Shown piece by piece: positions 36,927-46,032 of a stretch of 64,000 bases of DNA (position 1 is the stretch's first letter; every line of letters begins with the position of its first letter). A program made the translations under genes and the position numbers. The notes below the pieces were generated by a model, which did no database searches, was not told the origin of the DNA, and saw only the letters and a program-made list of their open reading frames with translations. This stretch comes from CAWBAT01 sp963810905 (GTDB lineage Bacteria; Acidobacteriota; Terriglobia; Versatilivoradales; Versatilivoraceae), in contig CAWEPG010000013.1 in the NCBI GenBank assembly GCA_963810905.1, positions 1-64,000 of the forward strand. Reading direction: 5' to 3'.

Positions 36927-37689
36927 TCAGTGATCTTCTGCCACCGCACCGGAAACGTAAATCATGGTGAGAACCATGAATATAAATGCTTGGAGAAAAC
37001 TCGTAAAGATAGCAAGGCCCATGATCGGCAAGGGAAGAAGAAATGGCAACAAACCGAAGAAGACGACAATAATCAACTCTTCTCCGTAGATGTTGGCAAA
37101 CAGACGTACCGTCAAGGAAAAAGGCCGCGCCAAATGACTGATAATCTCAATCGGGAACATCAACCACGACAGCCACCAAACCGGTCCGGCAAAATGCTTA
37201 AGATATTTTAGGACGCCGTTCTTCTTGATCCCCAGATAGTTGTAATAAAGGAACACCGTAATGGCGCAACCGGCGGTCACGTTGATGTTGCTCGTCGGCG
37301 ACATGAATCCGGGAATCAGCCCGAGCAGATTCATGAACAAAATGAAGGTGCCGATCGTTGCAATCATGGGCAGGTATTTCTTTCCTCCATGGCCAATGTT
37401 CTCCTCCAGTTGCTCATGGAGGAATTCTATGGCCACTTCCAGCAGATGCTGGATTTTCCCGGGCTTTTCCATGGAGAACGAGCGGCGAACCAGCGGAAAA
37501 AAAACGCAACAGAAAAGAAATACGATTAGCGCGAAGAGAACATGGTCTGGAATGACTTTTTCGGGTGGGATATATTTGTGGCCGAAAAAACCATAAATGG
37601 CCGTGCAGATTGAGTTCTTGAGCGGAGCAACTAGCGGTCCCAAGAAGGCGGTTGGCTTCGTCTGCAATCCAAAGACTATGTTCTTCCAT
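36927..37689 (-). CDS. atpB: ATP synthase F0 subunit a (frameshift near N-terminus)
   Basis: Subunit a of the proton channel, about 253 residues. The core is normal: IPDHVLFALIVFLFCCVFFP, GFMSPTSNINVTAGCA, and the essential arginine in FSLTVRLFANIYGEELI. The natural start appears to be the ATG at 37689 (MEEHSLWIADEANRLLG), which overlaps the end of atpI. A one-base shift near 37637 is needed to join it to PLVAPLKNSICTAIYGFFG. Reading without the shift would demand a start inside atpI with no family resemblance. Since atpB is essential where F-ATPase is used, a read error is the likely cause. Confidence 0.9.
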
Positions 37690-38122
37690 CGTTTTCCTTC
37701 AGCAGAGATCGGCCGACTAAGAAAATGCACTCGAAGAGAACGGCTCCGACGAATAGAAAAAGGCCGAGAATGGCGCCTCGGAGATCTAAAAATCGAAAGC
37801 GGAATATAACATACAGGGTAGTCCCGATCAAGGCGTATCTCAGCAAATACTTCAAGATAATCTTGCGGTTAGATTGCGGCAACGGCAACGAAGAACCACT
37901 TTGTAAAGCCACAAGATGATCGATTCCATACTTCATCCACGAGAAATTGATCGCCGACAACAGAGCCCCGATCGCAAAGCTCAAGATAAAGTTCCAGGCC
38001 TGGCAAGTAAGGGCCAGAACAACAGCCACACCGCTGAGCCACAACGCATGCTGTTGCAGGCGCTTATCTAAATTGAAGTAAATGGGATCTGAAGAGAGCT
38101 GTTCAGGTTTTAGAGTTGTCAT
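37676..38122 (-). CDS. atpI: ATP synthase subunit I
   Basis: A 148-residue membrane protein with four predicted helices, of the AtpI family. The marks are two helices LWLSGVAVVLALTCQAW and FILSFAIGALLSAINFSWM, then YALIGTTLYVIFRFRFLDLR and a final helix. AtpI is thought to help assemble the c-ring or to handle Mg2+. Its start overlaps atpZ by 20 bases and its end overlaps the atpB start, typical of this operon. Confidence 0.9.
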   Translation of the reverse strand: MTTLKPEQLSSDPIYFNLDKRLQQHALWLSGVAVVLALTCQAWNFILSFAIGALLSAINFSWMKYGIDHLVALQSGSSLPLPQSNRKIILKYLLRYALIGTTLYVIFRFRFLDLRGAILGLFLFVGAVLFECIFLVGRSLLKENDGRT

Positions 38123-38350
38123 CGCCCCGATCCATCCATTGGATCACCCTGAACAGATTAATAAACGCCGCCGCAATGCCTAAAAGCAAGAAAAACGAGT
38201 CTTGAATACACTTTGCGTTCCAAACCATCGGTCGATCAAGTATCCCATCCCATAGCCGATTCCAATACACGCCGGGAACATGATGCCTACGGACAAGAGT
38301 TCCCCAGCCTGATACTTGGGATTAGGAACGTTTTGAGGTGAATTCGTCAT
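38103..38350 (-). CDS. atpZ: AtpZ/AtpQ-like small F0-associated membrane protein (frameshifted)
   Basis: A two-helix protein of about 82 residues, first of the F0 operon. The opening frame reads YQAGELLSVGIMFPACIGIG, then YGMGYLIDRWFGTQ, which is the family's first helix and loop. After a one-base shift near 38195 the second helix follows (FFLLLGIAAAFINLFRVIQW), and the protein ends MDRGDDN with a stop inside the start of atpI. Members of this family accompany atpI and are proposed to conduct or bind divalent cations. The shift is probably a read error. Confidence 0.8.
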
Positions 38351-38519
38351 GAGATTTGGATTAGGATACTGGTTAGGGATTTAGCTTGAATTGATGAAGA
38401 CCTAACTACATCCCAGAGCGGTGGCCATGTTCAGACTGGGAAACCCACATCACCACTAGCCTTTCGTATGACTTTCTCACTGAGGGGCCTCGCAATTCAA
38501 GAAAAATTTGGAGGACGCC

Positions 38520-39212
38520 ATGAGTGGAAAATTGGTCCTACGCCTGACCGGGTACTTTTTGATGATCTTTCTTTCGCTTGTTCTTCTCCCAAGGAATCTA
38601 AGGAGTCAGCCCTTCCTCCAGTGACGTCGGCGGAATCGGAACGGAAACGAGTGCGAAATCAAAGTCTATGATATTGTCCAAGGAAGACATCACAAAAATT
38701 CCCGATATCACGAGTCGAAATATTTCGGTTGAAGGGGTGAAATTAGGAGACCGTACTCGGGATGTTGACAAGATCCTGGGAGACCCCATGAAGACCGAAA
38801 CCCTTCCGCGAGTATATCGCAGTGCTTACCGGAATCATGGCCTCTACCTTGAATTTGACCGATACACAGGGAAAGTAAAACCATTTATGTGAATAACCTA
38901 TACAAAAATATGAAAGGAGAACTTGCGGTGTTGATGGCAAAGGGGAAACTTGAACTGATGAAGAGAGCCTTTGGCGACAACCCTGTTGAAACCCATCCTG
39001 AGCCCAAAACTACGATGTATGACTTATCCATCCAAAGGGATCCAGTTCATTCATCAAGACCAATTGGAGGTGGGCAGCCACACATTGAAGCTCGTGGAAC
39101 CAAAGGGGTAATTAGAATTGTCGATTGTGGACTGCAGATTGCCAAACTCCCGAATGCCGATTGGCAAGTGCCAGGTTATGACTGCCAATTGCCGAATGGC
39201 GAATGCAAATAG
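38520..39212 (+). pseudogene. Unrecognised exported protein, two frameshifts
   Basis: A GGAGG site precedes an ATG at 38520 that opens a signal-like segment (LRLTGYFLMIFLSLVLLPRN). A shift near 38618 is needed to continue into SSDVGGIGTETSAKSKSM and the body (IPDITSRNISVEGVKLGDRT, VDKILGDPMKTETLPRVYRS, LYLEFDRYTGKVK). A second shift near 38880 gives TIYVNNLYKNMKGELAVLMA and KGKLELMKRAFGDNPVETHP. The last 35 residues run through a degenerate repeat and are probably not native. I recognise no family; the body resembles short lipoproteins or SmpA-like modules only in size and style. Confidence 0.5.
39123..39212. repeat. Degenerate GCCAATTGCCGAATGCC-type repeats, left of the S23 gene
   Basis: Several imperfect copies of motifs such as ATTGCCAAACTCCCGAATGC, GATTGGCAAGTGCC and CCAATTGCCGAATGGC lie in tandem. 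Similar words in the opposite sense occur right of the gene at 39678-39770, so the small gene is bracketed by related repeats. Confidence 0.5.
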
Positions 39213-39246
39213 AAATGGAATGGAGTCACATTTTAATTCTCAGCAC

Positions 39247-39623
39247 ATGAGTTTTGAAGATCTTAGAAAAAGAACCAAACAGTTCGGTCTTAGGATAATT
39301 AGAATGGCAGAAACATTGCCAAGAACCTCTCCAAGTTTTATTATCGCGCGTCAACTCATCAGAAGCGGCACTTCCGTTGGTGCAAACTATCGAGCCGCTT
39401 GTCGCGCCAGGTCGCATGCTGAATTCATTGCAAAACTGGGAATCGTTGAAGAAGAATGTGATGAATCGCTCTATTGGATGGAAATGCTCGTAGAGTCAGG
39501 ACTAGTCCGTCCGAAAAAGTCAAAGAGGTCATGAAAGAAGGCACGGAGATTCTTGCGGTTATCGTTGCTTCTACGAAAAACCGCCAAATCTCGGGGTCGG
39601 GTCCAAAGAAAACTTTTTCGTAA
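39247..39623 (+). CDS. Four-helix bundle (S23/IVP family) protein, frameshift near the end
   Basis: A protein of about 125 residues of the 23S-rRNA intervening-sequence (S23) four-helix family: MSFEDLRKRTKQFGLRIIRM, IARQLIRSGTSVGANYRAAC, RARSHAEFIAKLGIVEEECD and WMEMLVESGLV. The frame ends early at 39534. A shift near 39515 restores the last helix (EKVKEVMKEGTEILAVIVAS) with a stop at 39623. The ATG at 39247 matches the family start, though one at 39220 is also in frame. These proteins were first met in rRNA intervening sequences but are common elsewhere; their role is unclear. Degenerate repeats flank it on both sides. Confidence 0.85.
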
Positions 39624-39677
39624 ACCTGGTCTACCCTCCTCTAGTTCAATAAGACAAAGTCAAAAACGCATCCTGAG

Positions 39678-39770
39678 ACATTCGGCATTTGGCAATCAGC
39701 ATTCGGCATTAGCCCCTTGAGCATTATCAATTACCATCTCGAACTTGGGAATCGGCAATCGCCAATGGCT
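39678..39770. repeat. Degenerate GGCATTTGGCAATCGGC-type repeats, right of the S23 gene
   Basis: Imperfect copies of ATTCGGCATTTGGCAATCAG, CATTCGGCATTAGCC and GGAATCGGCAATCGCCAATG run into the end of nuoM. They resemble the inverted form of the repeats at 39123-39212. Confidence 0.5.
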
Positions 39771-41350
39771 TAACTTGGCTGGCCTGTTCTATCGGCCGCG
39801 AGAAAAATCCTGGCTGGACTTTGGCGACAATCTGATTGACCGGCTTTTCAATGATCCGGAAAAAAGGCTTGGGATAAATCCCGATCCAAAAAGCCATGAT
39901 GACAAGAGGAAACAGAGTCGCAAATTCCCGCAGGTTAATGTCTTTAAGCTTCGCATTCTTGGGATTCGTAATCTGCCCAAACATCATGCGCTGATAGAGC
40001 CAGAGCATGTAGGCGGCACCGAGCACGATTCCCAAACACCCCCAGACTCCCCAAAGGATCTTCTTTTGAAATGCTCCCGCTAAGATTGTGAATTCTCCAA
40101 TGAACCCATTCAAGAGCGGCAGCCCAATCGATGACATGGTGATGATCATGAACAATCGTTGCGTAGACCGGCATCACGTGGGAAAGGCCGCCAAATTCGG
40201 AAATCTCCCGCGTATGCCGGCGTTCGTAAATGATTCCAACAATCAAGAAGAGTGCTCCGGTTGAAATTCCATGGTTGATCTGTTGAATGATGCTGCCATT
40301 AATTCCGTTGGGATTGAGCGCAAACAGTCCCAGCATACAAAAGCCTAGATGGCTGACGGAGGAGTAAGCGACCAGTTTCTTGGCATCCTTCTGCATCATG
40401 GCCACCAGGGCGCCATAGACAATCCCAACAATCGACAGAAAGACCATCAAATGCAAAATCCCGAACTGATGGTGAATCAACCCAAAGGTGAAATAGGAAA
40501 AATTGAGCGAGGACGTGTCTTTGACGGCGTCCGGAAACATCGGGAGGCTGAAGCGCACAAAACCGTACGTTCCCATCTTCAACAAGACTCCCGCCAGGAT
40601 CACCGATCCTGCTGTAGGCGCCTCCACGTGGGCATCCGGGAGCCAGGTATGAAAAGGAAACATGGGAACTTTGATGGCAAATCCAACGAAAAACGCCAAG
40701 AACACCCAGAACTGATATTCCCAAGGTAAGTTGAGTTTCTGGATATCAGGGATGCTGAAGGAGTAGGCGCCCGTCACCTTGTAGTTATAGAAATAGAGCG
40801 CCAGGATGCCCAGGAGCATCAGCAAAGAGCCAAACAACGTATAGAGGAAGAACTTGATGGCTGCATAGAGCTTCCTCGGACCGCCCCAAACCCCAATGAG
40901 AAAGTACATCGGGACAAGCATGACTTCCCAGAAGACGTAAAAGAGGAAGAAGTCGAGCGACATAAAGACGCCCAGCATCCCGGTCTGGAGGAGCAACATG
41001 AAAATATAATATTCCTTCACTCGCTCCTCGATGGCGGTCCAGGAAGAGAGGATTGAGAGGAAGCCCAGCCCGGTTGTCAACAGAATCAGAAGCAGGCTGA
41101 TGCCGTCAATTCCCATGTGATATTCGACGCCGAGGCCAGGAATCCAGGAGTGTTTCTCGACAAATTGAAAGCCTTCCAGGTTTGGATCAAATCCGAGCGC
41201 CAGAGGAATTGACACCAGAAACCCGACGGCGCCCACAATATTGGCAAACCAGCGGATGAAGTTTTTTTTCTCTTTATCGAAGAACAGGAGCAATAGCGCT
41301 CCAACCAATGGCGTGTAGGCAACAACGGATAGAAGGTGGTTTTGGAACAT
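39727..41350 (-). CDS. nuoM: NADH-quinone oxidoreductase subunit M (one frameshift)
   Basis: An antiporter-like proton-channel subunit of complex I, about 540 residues. The main frame holds the conserved MGIDGISLLLILLTTGLGFL, the essential glutamate in FYVFWEVMLVPMYFLIGVWG, lysine in AIKFFLYTLFGSLLMLLGI, and the discontinuous-helix region AFAIKVPMFPFHTWLPDAH-type (seen as FAIKVPMFPFHTWLPDAHVE). Near 40150 the frame shifts after GLSHVMPVYA and goes on as FMIITMSSIGLPLLNGFIGE, with the stop at 39727. Family length is reached only with the shift. It follows nuoL by 18 bases. No nuoN follows. Confidence 0.93.
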
Positions 41351-41368
41351 GAAGACAATTCCTCCCAG

Positions 41369-43426
41369 CTACCTCAAGAAAAAGTAACTCACGAGCAACA
41401 AAATTCCCGCAATGCTAAAGGCAAAATAATTTTGAATAATGCCGGTCTGTAAGCGTCGAATGGGATAACTCATGTAGAAAATCAAGTCTGATCGGCGCAC
41501 GGCAAAGTCCACTACCCAATAATCGAAGAACCCGGAAACCGAAGCGGTGAGACGGGTCAGCCAGGCAGAGCCATTCACGCCACCATCAATCACCCGCAGG
41601 TCAAACTTCGCCAGGAAGTTTCCCAGGTCTTTTGTGCGATTCACAATCAAGGCATCATAGATTTCATCGACCCAGTACTTGTTGAGCAGGGTGATATAGA
41701 GTCCGCGGAAGCGGGTCATCAGCCGTTCCGGCAACTCCGGATTCTCGACATAGAAGGCCCGGGCCAGCAGGAATCCCACGACGGCTATTCCCAACGCCAC
41801 CCCCGTCATCCCCCACTCCATCGCCTCACTCCCATGCAGCACTTCTTCCCCTAACGACGGGGCAAACACCGGCTCCATAAACCGCTCCAAAACATGCGGC
41901 ACTTCTCCCAAATAGTGCCCGAACACCCGCGGAATCCCCAACCAGCCGGCCACAATCGACCCGATCGCCAAAATCTGTAGCGGTCCCGTCATGCTCCCCG
42001 GCGATTCGTGCACATGATGCTCCACCTCAGCCGACATCCGCGGCTTCCCATAAAACGTCAAAATCAGCATCCGAAACATGTAAAATGACGTCATCCCGGC
42101 CGAAACTGCCCCCACCAGCCACAACAGCCGGTGTCCGCTTGAAAACGTCCGCCACAAAATCTCATCTTTGCTGAAAAATCCTGCCAGCGGCGGAAATCCT
42201 GCAATCGCCACCGTCCCCACCAGCATCGTCCACCAGGTCGTCCGGATCTTGTCCTTCAAGCCGCCCATCTTCCGAATGTCCTGTTCGCCCCCCATCGCAT
42301 GAATCACACTGCCTGCTCCCAAAAACAGCAGTGCCTTGAAAAAGGCGTGGGTCATCAAGTGAAAGATGCCCGCCCCGAAGGCTCCCACCCCGCACCCCAG
42401 AAACATGTAGCCCAATTGACTCACCGTCGAATACGCCAGCACCTTCTTGATGTCGGTTTGCACCAGTCCGATCGAGGCCGCAAAGATGGCCGTCAGCGCT
42501 CCCACCACCGCGACCAGTTCCATGGCCGTCGGAGCCAGCGCAAACAAGGCGTTGCAACGAGCCACCATATAGACTCCGGCCGTCACCATCGTTGCCGCGT
42601 GAATCAAGGCACTGACCGGGGTGGGGCCTTCCATGGCATCCGGCAGCCAGACGTAGAGCGGGATCTGGGCGGACTTGCCCATCGCCCCGATAAACAGCAG
42701 GATGCAAATGGCAGTCAGGACAGGATCCCCAGTCGCCAATGCGCCCTGGCTTACTTTTGCTTTTGCTGCAGCAAAGACAGTTGTAAAATCCAGAGATCCG
42801 AAGGTAGTGAAAACAAGAAACATCCCCAGCATGAAGCCGTAATCACCCACACGGTTGACGATGAATGCCTTTTTTCCCGCATCGGCGGCACTCTTTTTGT
42901 GAAAATAAAAACCGATCAACAGATACGAACACAATCCTACGCCCTCCCAGCCGACAAACATCAGGACGAAGTTATTGGCCAGAACCAAGGTCAACATGGA
43001 GAACATGAACAGGTTTAGATAAGCAAAGAAGCGGTAGTACCCGCCTTCGTGGGCCATGTAACCTATTGAGTAGATATGGATGAGAAAACCGATCCCTGTA
43101 ACCACTAGGATCATGACGCTTGAGAGAGGATCAAGCTGGAAACCCCAAGACAATTGGAAAGGAGCCAACCCTCCTGAGCGTAGTTCTCCAAGGCCGGCAG
43201 CAATCCAGGTAAACAAATCGATTTTGACCAGCCGCTCGTGAGCAGGCAATTCAAGGAGCTGTCGGACGGCGGCAAGCGAGAACAGAAATGACAGGCCGAC
43301 TAATCCACAGGCCATAAAATCGATCATTTTTTTCGGGAGCTTCTTTCCGAGGACTCCGTTGAGGAATGCCCCTGCGGCAGGAAAGAGAGGGATCAACCAA
43401 ATGAGTTTTAAGAAATTCATGCCCAA
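41369..43426 (-). CDS. nuoL: NADH-quinone oxidoreductase subunit L
   Basis: A 685-residue proton-channel subunit of complex I with about sixteen helices. Marks are LSSVMILVVTGIGFLIHIYS, FVGWEGVGLCSYLLIGFYF (essential Glu), GKSAQIPLYVWLPDAMEGPT, PVSALIHAATMVTAGVYMVA and the long lateral helix near the C-terminus (RRSDLIFYMSYPIRRLQTG). Length and frame are normal. The gene opens a two-gene unit with nuoM; nuoK, which normally precedes nuoL, is not here. Its 560-base upstream gap carries a terminator-like hairpin on the same strand. Confidence 0.96.
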   Translation of the reverse strand: MGMNFLKLIWLIPLFPAAGAFLNGVLGKKLPKKMIDFMACGLVGLSFLFSLAAVRQLLELPAHERLVKIDLFTWIAAGLGELRSGGLAPFQLSWGFQLDPLSSVMILVVTGIGFLIHIYSIGYMAHEGGYYRFFAYLNLFMFSMLTLVLANNFVLMFVGWEGVGLCSYLLIGFYFHKKSAADAGKKAFIVNRVGDYGFMLGMFLVFTTFGSLDFTTVFAAAKAKVSQGALATGDPVLTAICILLFIGAMGKSAQIPLYVWLPDAMEGPTPVSALIHAATMVTAGVYMVARCNALFALAPTAMELVAVVGALTAIFAASIGLVQTDIKKVLAYSTVSQLGYMFLGCGVGAFGAGIFHLMTHAFFKALLFLGAGSVIHAMGGEQDIRKMGGLKDKIRTTWWTMLVGTVAIAGFPPLAGFFSKDEILWRTFSSGHRLLWLVGAVSAGMTSFYMFRMLILTFYGKPRMSAEVEHHVHESPGSMTGPLQILAIGSIVAGWLGIPRVFGHYLGEVPHVLERFMEPVFAPSLGEEVLHGSEAMEWGMTGVALGIAVVGFLLARAFYVENPELPERLMTRFRGLYITLLNKYWVDEIYDALIVNRTKDLGNFLAKFDLRVIDGGVNGSAWLTRLTASVSGFFDYWVVDFAVRRSDLIFYMSYPIRRLQTGIIQNYFAFSIAGILLLVSYFFLR

Positions 43427-43986
43427 CCCGTCCGATCTATTAAAACAGGCCTCTAGCCTGGAAGCTGGAAAGATGCCGCAACTTTGATCTAAGAATTACG
43501 AAACGCAGGATAATCGCTTTCTGGAGGATGACAGTTGTCAAAAAGTGGGACGTTTGACACTAACCCATTTTCATCCAAGATCTTATCACTTTTGACCAAT
43601 ACGACTCGGTTTCTAGCATAATCAACATTTCAAAGTCAACAAACGAATCGGGAATCGGTCATCCATCAACTGTCCAGATATTCGAGCCAATCAAATGCCC
43701 ACCCAGGATCACCGCGCAAAAAAAATAGCTGAGAAACCGGCCTGCTGTTTCCCAGCCTAGGAAAGGATGGTGTGAAAATATTCCGCCGGGTACTGAGACC
43801 CGGCTTACAAGATGGTTTCATCCGGACTAAAGCCCAAAAAAGACTGGACAAATGATTCGGGCGGTTGCATTTTATGTTTCTGTTCCAGAACTCAGGGTTA
43901 CTCGAATGGGTTGCAATGCTTACAAACGCTTATCTGAACTGAATTCAAATGCTTTACCATCTCGCAAAACGATTGGGAGGCAGTAA
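43427..43986. other. Gap upstream of nuoL with structured minus-strand segment
   Basis: No protein gene is seen. On the minus strand two hairpins lie in series (43804-43785 and 43756-43728), the second followed by a T-run. Promoters for nuoL (minus) and doxX (plus) should lie here too. Confidence 0.5.
43718..43756 (-). terminator. Minus-strand terminator in the nuoL leader
   Basis: GCTGGGAAAC pairs with GTTTCTCAGC (one mismatch) around a nine-base loop, followed by TA and eight T residues. A second stem, GCCGGGT/ACCCGGC (43785-43804), precedes it on the same strand. No protein gene ends just upstream, so it may end a small RNA or attenuate nuoL. Confidence 0.7.
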
Positions 43987-44397
43987 ATGAAGAGGAACAG
44001 CGCTGTAGAGATTAGTTACTTCTTGCTTCGCATTGTCGCGGGGTTGCTGTTCTTCCAGGTAGGAAGCATGAAACTCTTTGGATGGTTCGGCGGGATGCCA
44101 GGTGGAGGCTCAGCTCGATTGATGTCCCAGGTGGGCATCGCCGGGGTGCTTGAAGTCTTTGGTGGTTTTCTGATCATGCTTGGCCTCCTGACCAGGCCCG
44201 TGGCATTCATACTTTCCGGCGAGATGGCTGTAGCATACTGGCAGTTTCACGCGCCGCACGGAGCGTGGCCGATTCTGAATCAAGGACAGCCCGCAGTCCT
44301 GTTTTGTTTCATCTTCCTATTCATGGCGGCGCAGGGCGCCGGCGAATGGAGCCTCGACGCATTGATTCGGCGTAAACGTGAGGCTTTTCGAGTGTGA
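43987..44397 (+). CDS. DoxX-family membrane protein
   Basis: A 136-residue protein with four predicted helices, of the DoxX/MauD-like family: VEISYFLLRIVAGLLFFQVG, SMKLFGWFGG, GIAGVLEVFGGFLIMLGLLT and SGEMAVAYWQFHAPHGAWPI. DoxX proteins were named for thiosulfate:quinone oxidoreductase, but most bacterial members are of unknown role, often in redox stress. GGGAGG lies before the ATG. It is 87 bases upstream of the BNR-repeat gene in the same direction, so co-transcription is possible. Confidence 0.9.
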   Translation: MKRNSAVEISYFLLRIVAGLLFFQVGSMKLFGWFGGMPGGGSARLMSQVGIAGVLEVFGGFLIMLGLLTRPVAFILSGEMAVAYWQFHAPHGAWPILNQGQPAVLFCFIFLFMAAQGAGEWSLDALIRRKREAFRV

Positions 44398-44484
44398 TTT
44401 GCATATATGTAATTCATTAAGGATAATAATCGCGACAAAACCTATTAAATCCAGGGTCATCTTAAGGATGAAAAGGAGGAAGGA

Positions 44485-45673
44485 ATGAGCGGAGTAAGAG
44501 TACTGGTTGGGACGCGTAAGGGTGCGTTTGTCCTGTCATCGGACGGCAAGCGCAAGAAATGGGAGGTTAATGGTCCCCATTTCGCAGGTTGGGAGATCTA
44601 CCATCTGAAGGGCTCGCCCGTCGATCCGAACCGGCTTTATGCGTCGCAGACCAGCGGTTGGTTTGGACAAATTATCCAGCGCTCGAATGACGGGGGCAAG
44701 ACGTGGGAGCAGCCCGGTTTAAAACCTGGCGAGCCGACGACTACCCCGGATGGCACGCCAAAAGCCGAGAGTAATAAGTTCGTTTACGACGTTTCTCCGG
44801 AAAGCGGCAAGCCCCTCACGACCCACCAATGGTACGACGGTACGCAGCACCCATGGGAGTTTAAGCGGGTGTGGCACCTGGAGCCCTCACTGAACGATCC
44901 AAACACCGTTTACGCAGGGGTGGAAGATGCCGCTTTGTTTCGTTCAACGGATGGTGGCCAGAACTGGCAGGAACTCTCTGGACTCCGTGGCCACGGTACG
45001 GGCCCCCAGTGGGCGCCAGGGGCTGGCGGTCTAGGTCTGCATACGATTCTCCTAGATCCGAGCAACCCCGGGCGGATTTACATCGCCATCTCGTCGGCAG
45101 GCGCTTTTCGGACCGATGACGGTGGCAAAACCTGGCGCCCGATCAACCGCGGATTGAAATCGCAATACATCCCGGATCCGAATGCCGAGGTGGGCCACTG
45201 TGTGCACCGCATGGCACTGCATCGAGAGCGTCCAAATGTCTTGTTCATGCAAAAACACTGGGACGTCATGCGCAGCGACGATGCCGGCGATTCGTGGCGG
45301 GAGGTCAGTGGAAACTTGCCGACCGACTTCGGGTTTGTAATCGACGTGCATGCTCACGAACCGGAAACCATCTACGTCGTTCCCATCAAGAGCGATTCGG
45401 AACATTTTCCCCTGGAAGGAAAGCTCACCGTCTATCGCAGCAAATCAGGCGGGAATGAGTGGGAACCCCTCACGAAAGGTCTCCCGCAAAGTGATTGCTA
45501 CGTTAACGTACTTGCGCGACGCGATGGCTGTCGACTCGCTCGACAAGTGCGGCGTGTATTTCGGCACCACCGGCGGGCAAGTCTATGCCTCGGCTGATGC
45601 CGGCGACAGTTGGGCGCCGATCGTAAGAGATCTTCCAGCAGTACTATCGGTGGAGGTTCAAACCCTGTCATGA
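44485..45673 (+). CDS. BNR/VPS10-like beta-propeller ("exo-alpha-sialidase" type), one frameshift
   Basis: A cytosolic beta-propeller protein of about 395 residues without a signal peptide. Repeated Asp-box-like units are visible (SNDGGKTWEQPG, STDGGQNWQELS, TDDGGKTWRPIN, SDDAGDSWREVS, SADAGDSWAPIV). Near 45510 a one-base shift joins SDCYVNV to LRDAMAVDSLDKCGVYFGTT; the protein then ends EVQTLS at 45673. Database entries often call this group sialidase, but no sialidase active site is evident. The stop overlaps the ATG of the ThiS/MoaD-like gene (ATGA), so the two proteins are probably made together. Function unknown. Confidence 0.88.
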
Positions 45674-45966
45674 TCCGGGTCGTACTCCCGTTTCATTTGC
45701 GGACGCTGGCCCACGTTGAGGGCGAGGTGGAGCTCGAAGTTAAGGGTCCAGTCACCCAGAGTTCGGTGCTCGATGCGCTCGAGGCCCGCTATCCGATGTT
45801 GCGGGGGACGATCCGCGATCACGTCACACACAAGCGGCGGGCGTTTGTGCGGTTCTTCGCTTGCGAGGAGGATCTATCTCACGAACCACCGGATACTCCG
45901 CTGCCCGACGCCGTTGCTTCGGGTGCTGAGCCTTACTTGATCATCGGGGCTATTGCAGGCGGGTAA
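45670..45966 (+). CDS. ThiS/MoaD-like beta-grasp protein
   Basis: A 98-residue ubiquitin-fold protein of the MoaD/ThiS family: it starts VVLPFHLRTLAHVEGEVELE, has SVLDALEARYPMLRGTIRD in the middle and ends IIGAIAGG. The C-terminal Gly-Gly is the residue pair activated by adenylation in sulfur-carrier proteins. No MoeB/ThiF-type activating enzyme or molybdopterin gene is nearby, so the pathway is open. The ATG overlaps the stop of the BNR-repeat gene. The pairing of the two suggests a joint role rather than cofactor synthesis (inference). Confidence 0.88.
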   Translation: MIRVVLPFHLRTLAHVEGEVELEVKGPVTQSSVLDALEARYPMLRGTIRDHVTHKRRAFVRFFACEEDLSHEPPDTPLPDAVASGAEPYLIIGAIAGG

Positions 45967-46032
45967 GTAACAGCGGGTAGCCACCATTGAACGGTGCGTT
46001 TTGCCGGTCAATCGTGGATCGCGAGTGTGGAG

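Noticed and set aside
37676..37730. Upstream start of atpB inside atpI
   Set aside because: It would give an N-terminus unlike the family; the ATG at 37689 in the other frame gives the expected start, so a frameshift was called instead.
43800..43880. FMN riboswitch tail on the minus strand (AGTCCGGATGAAA)
   Set aside because: Only the last conserved block is similar; the upstream FMN-aptamer blocks are missing, and the gene downstream is nuoL.
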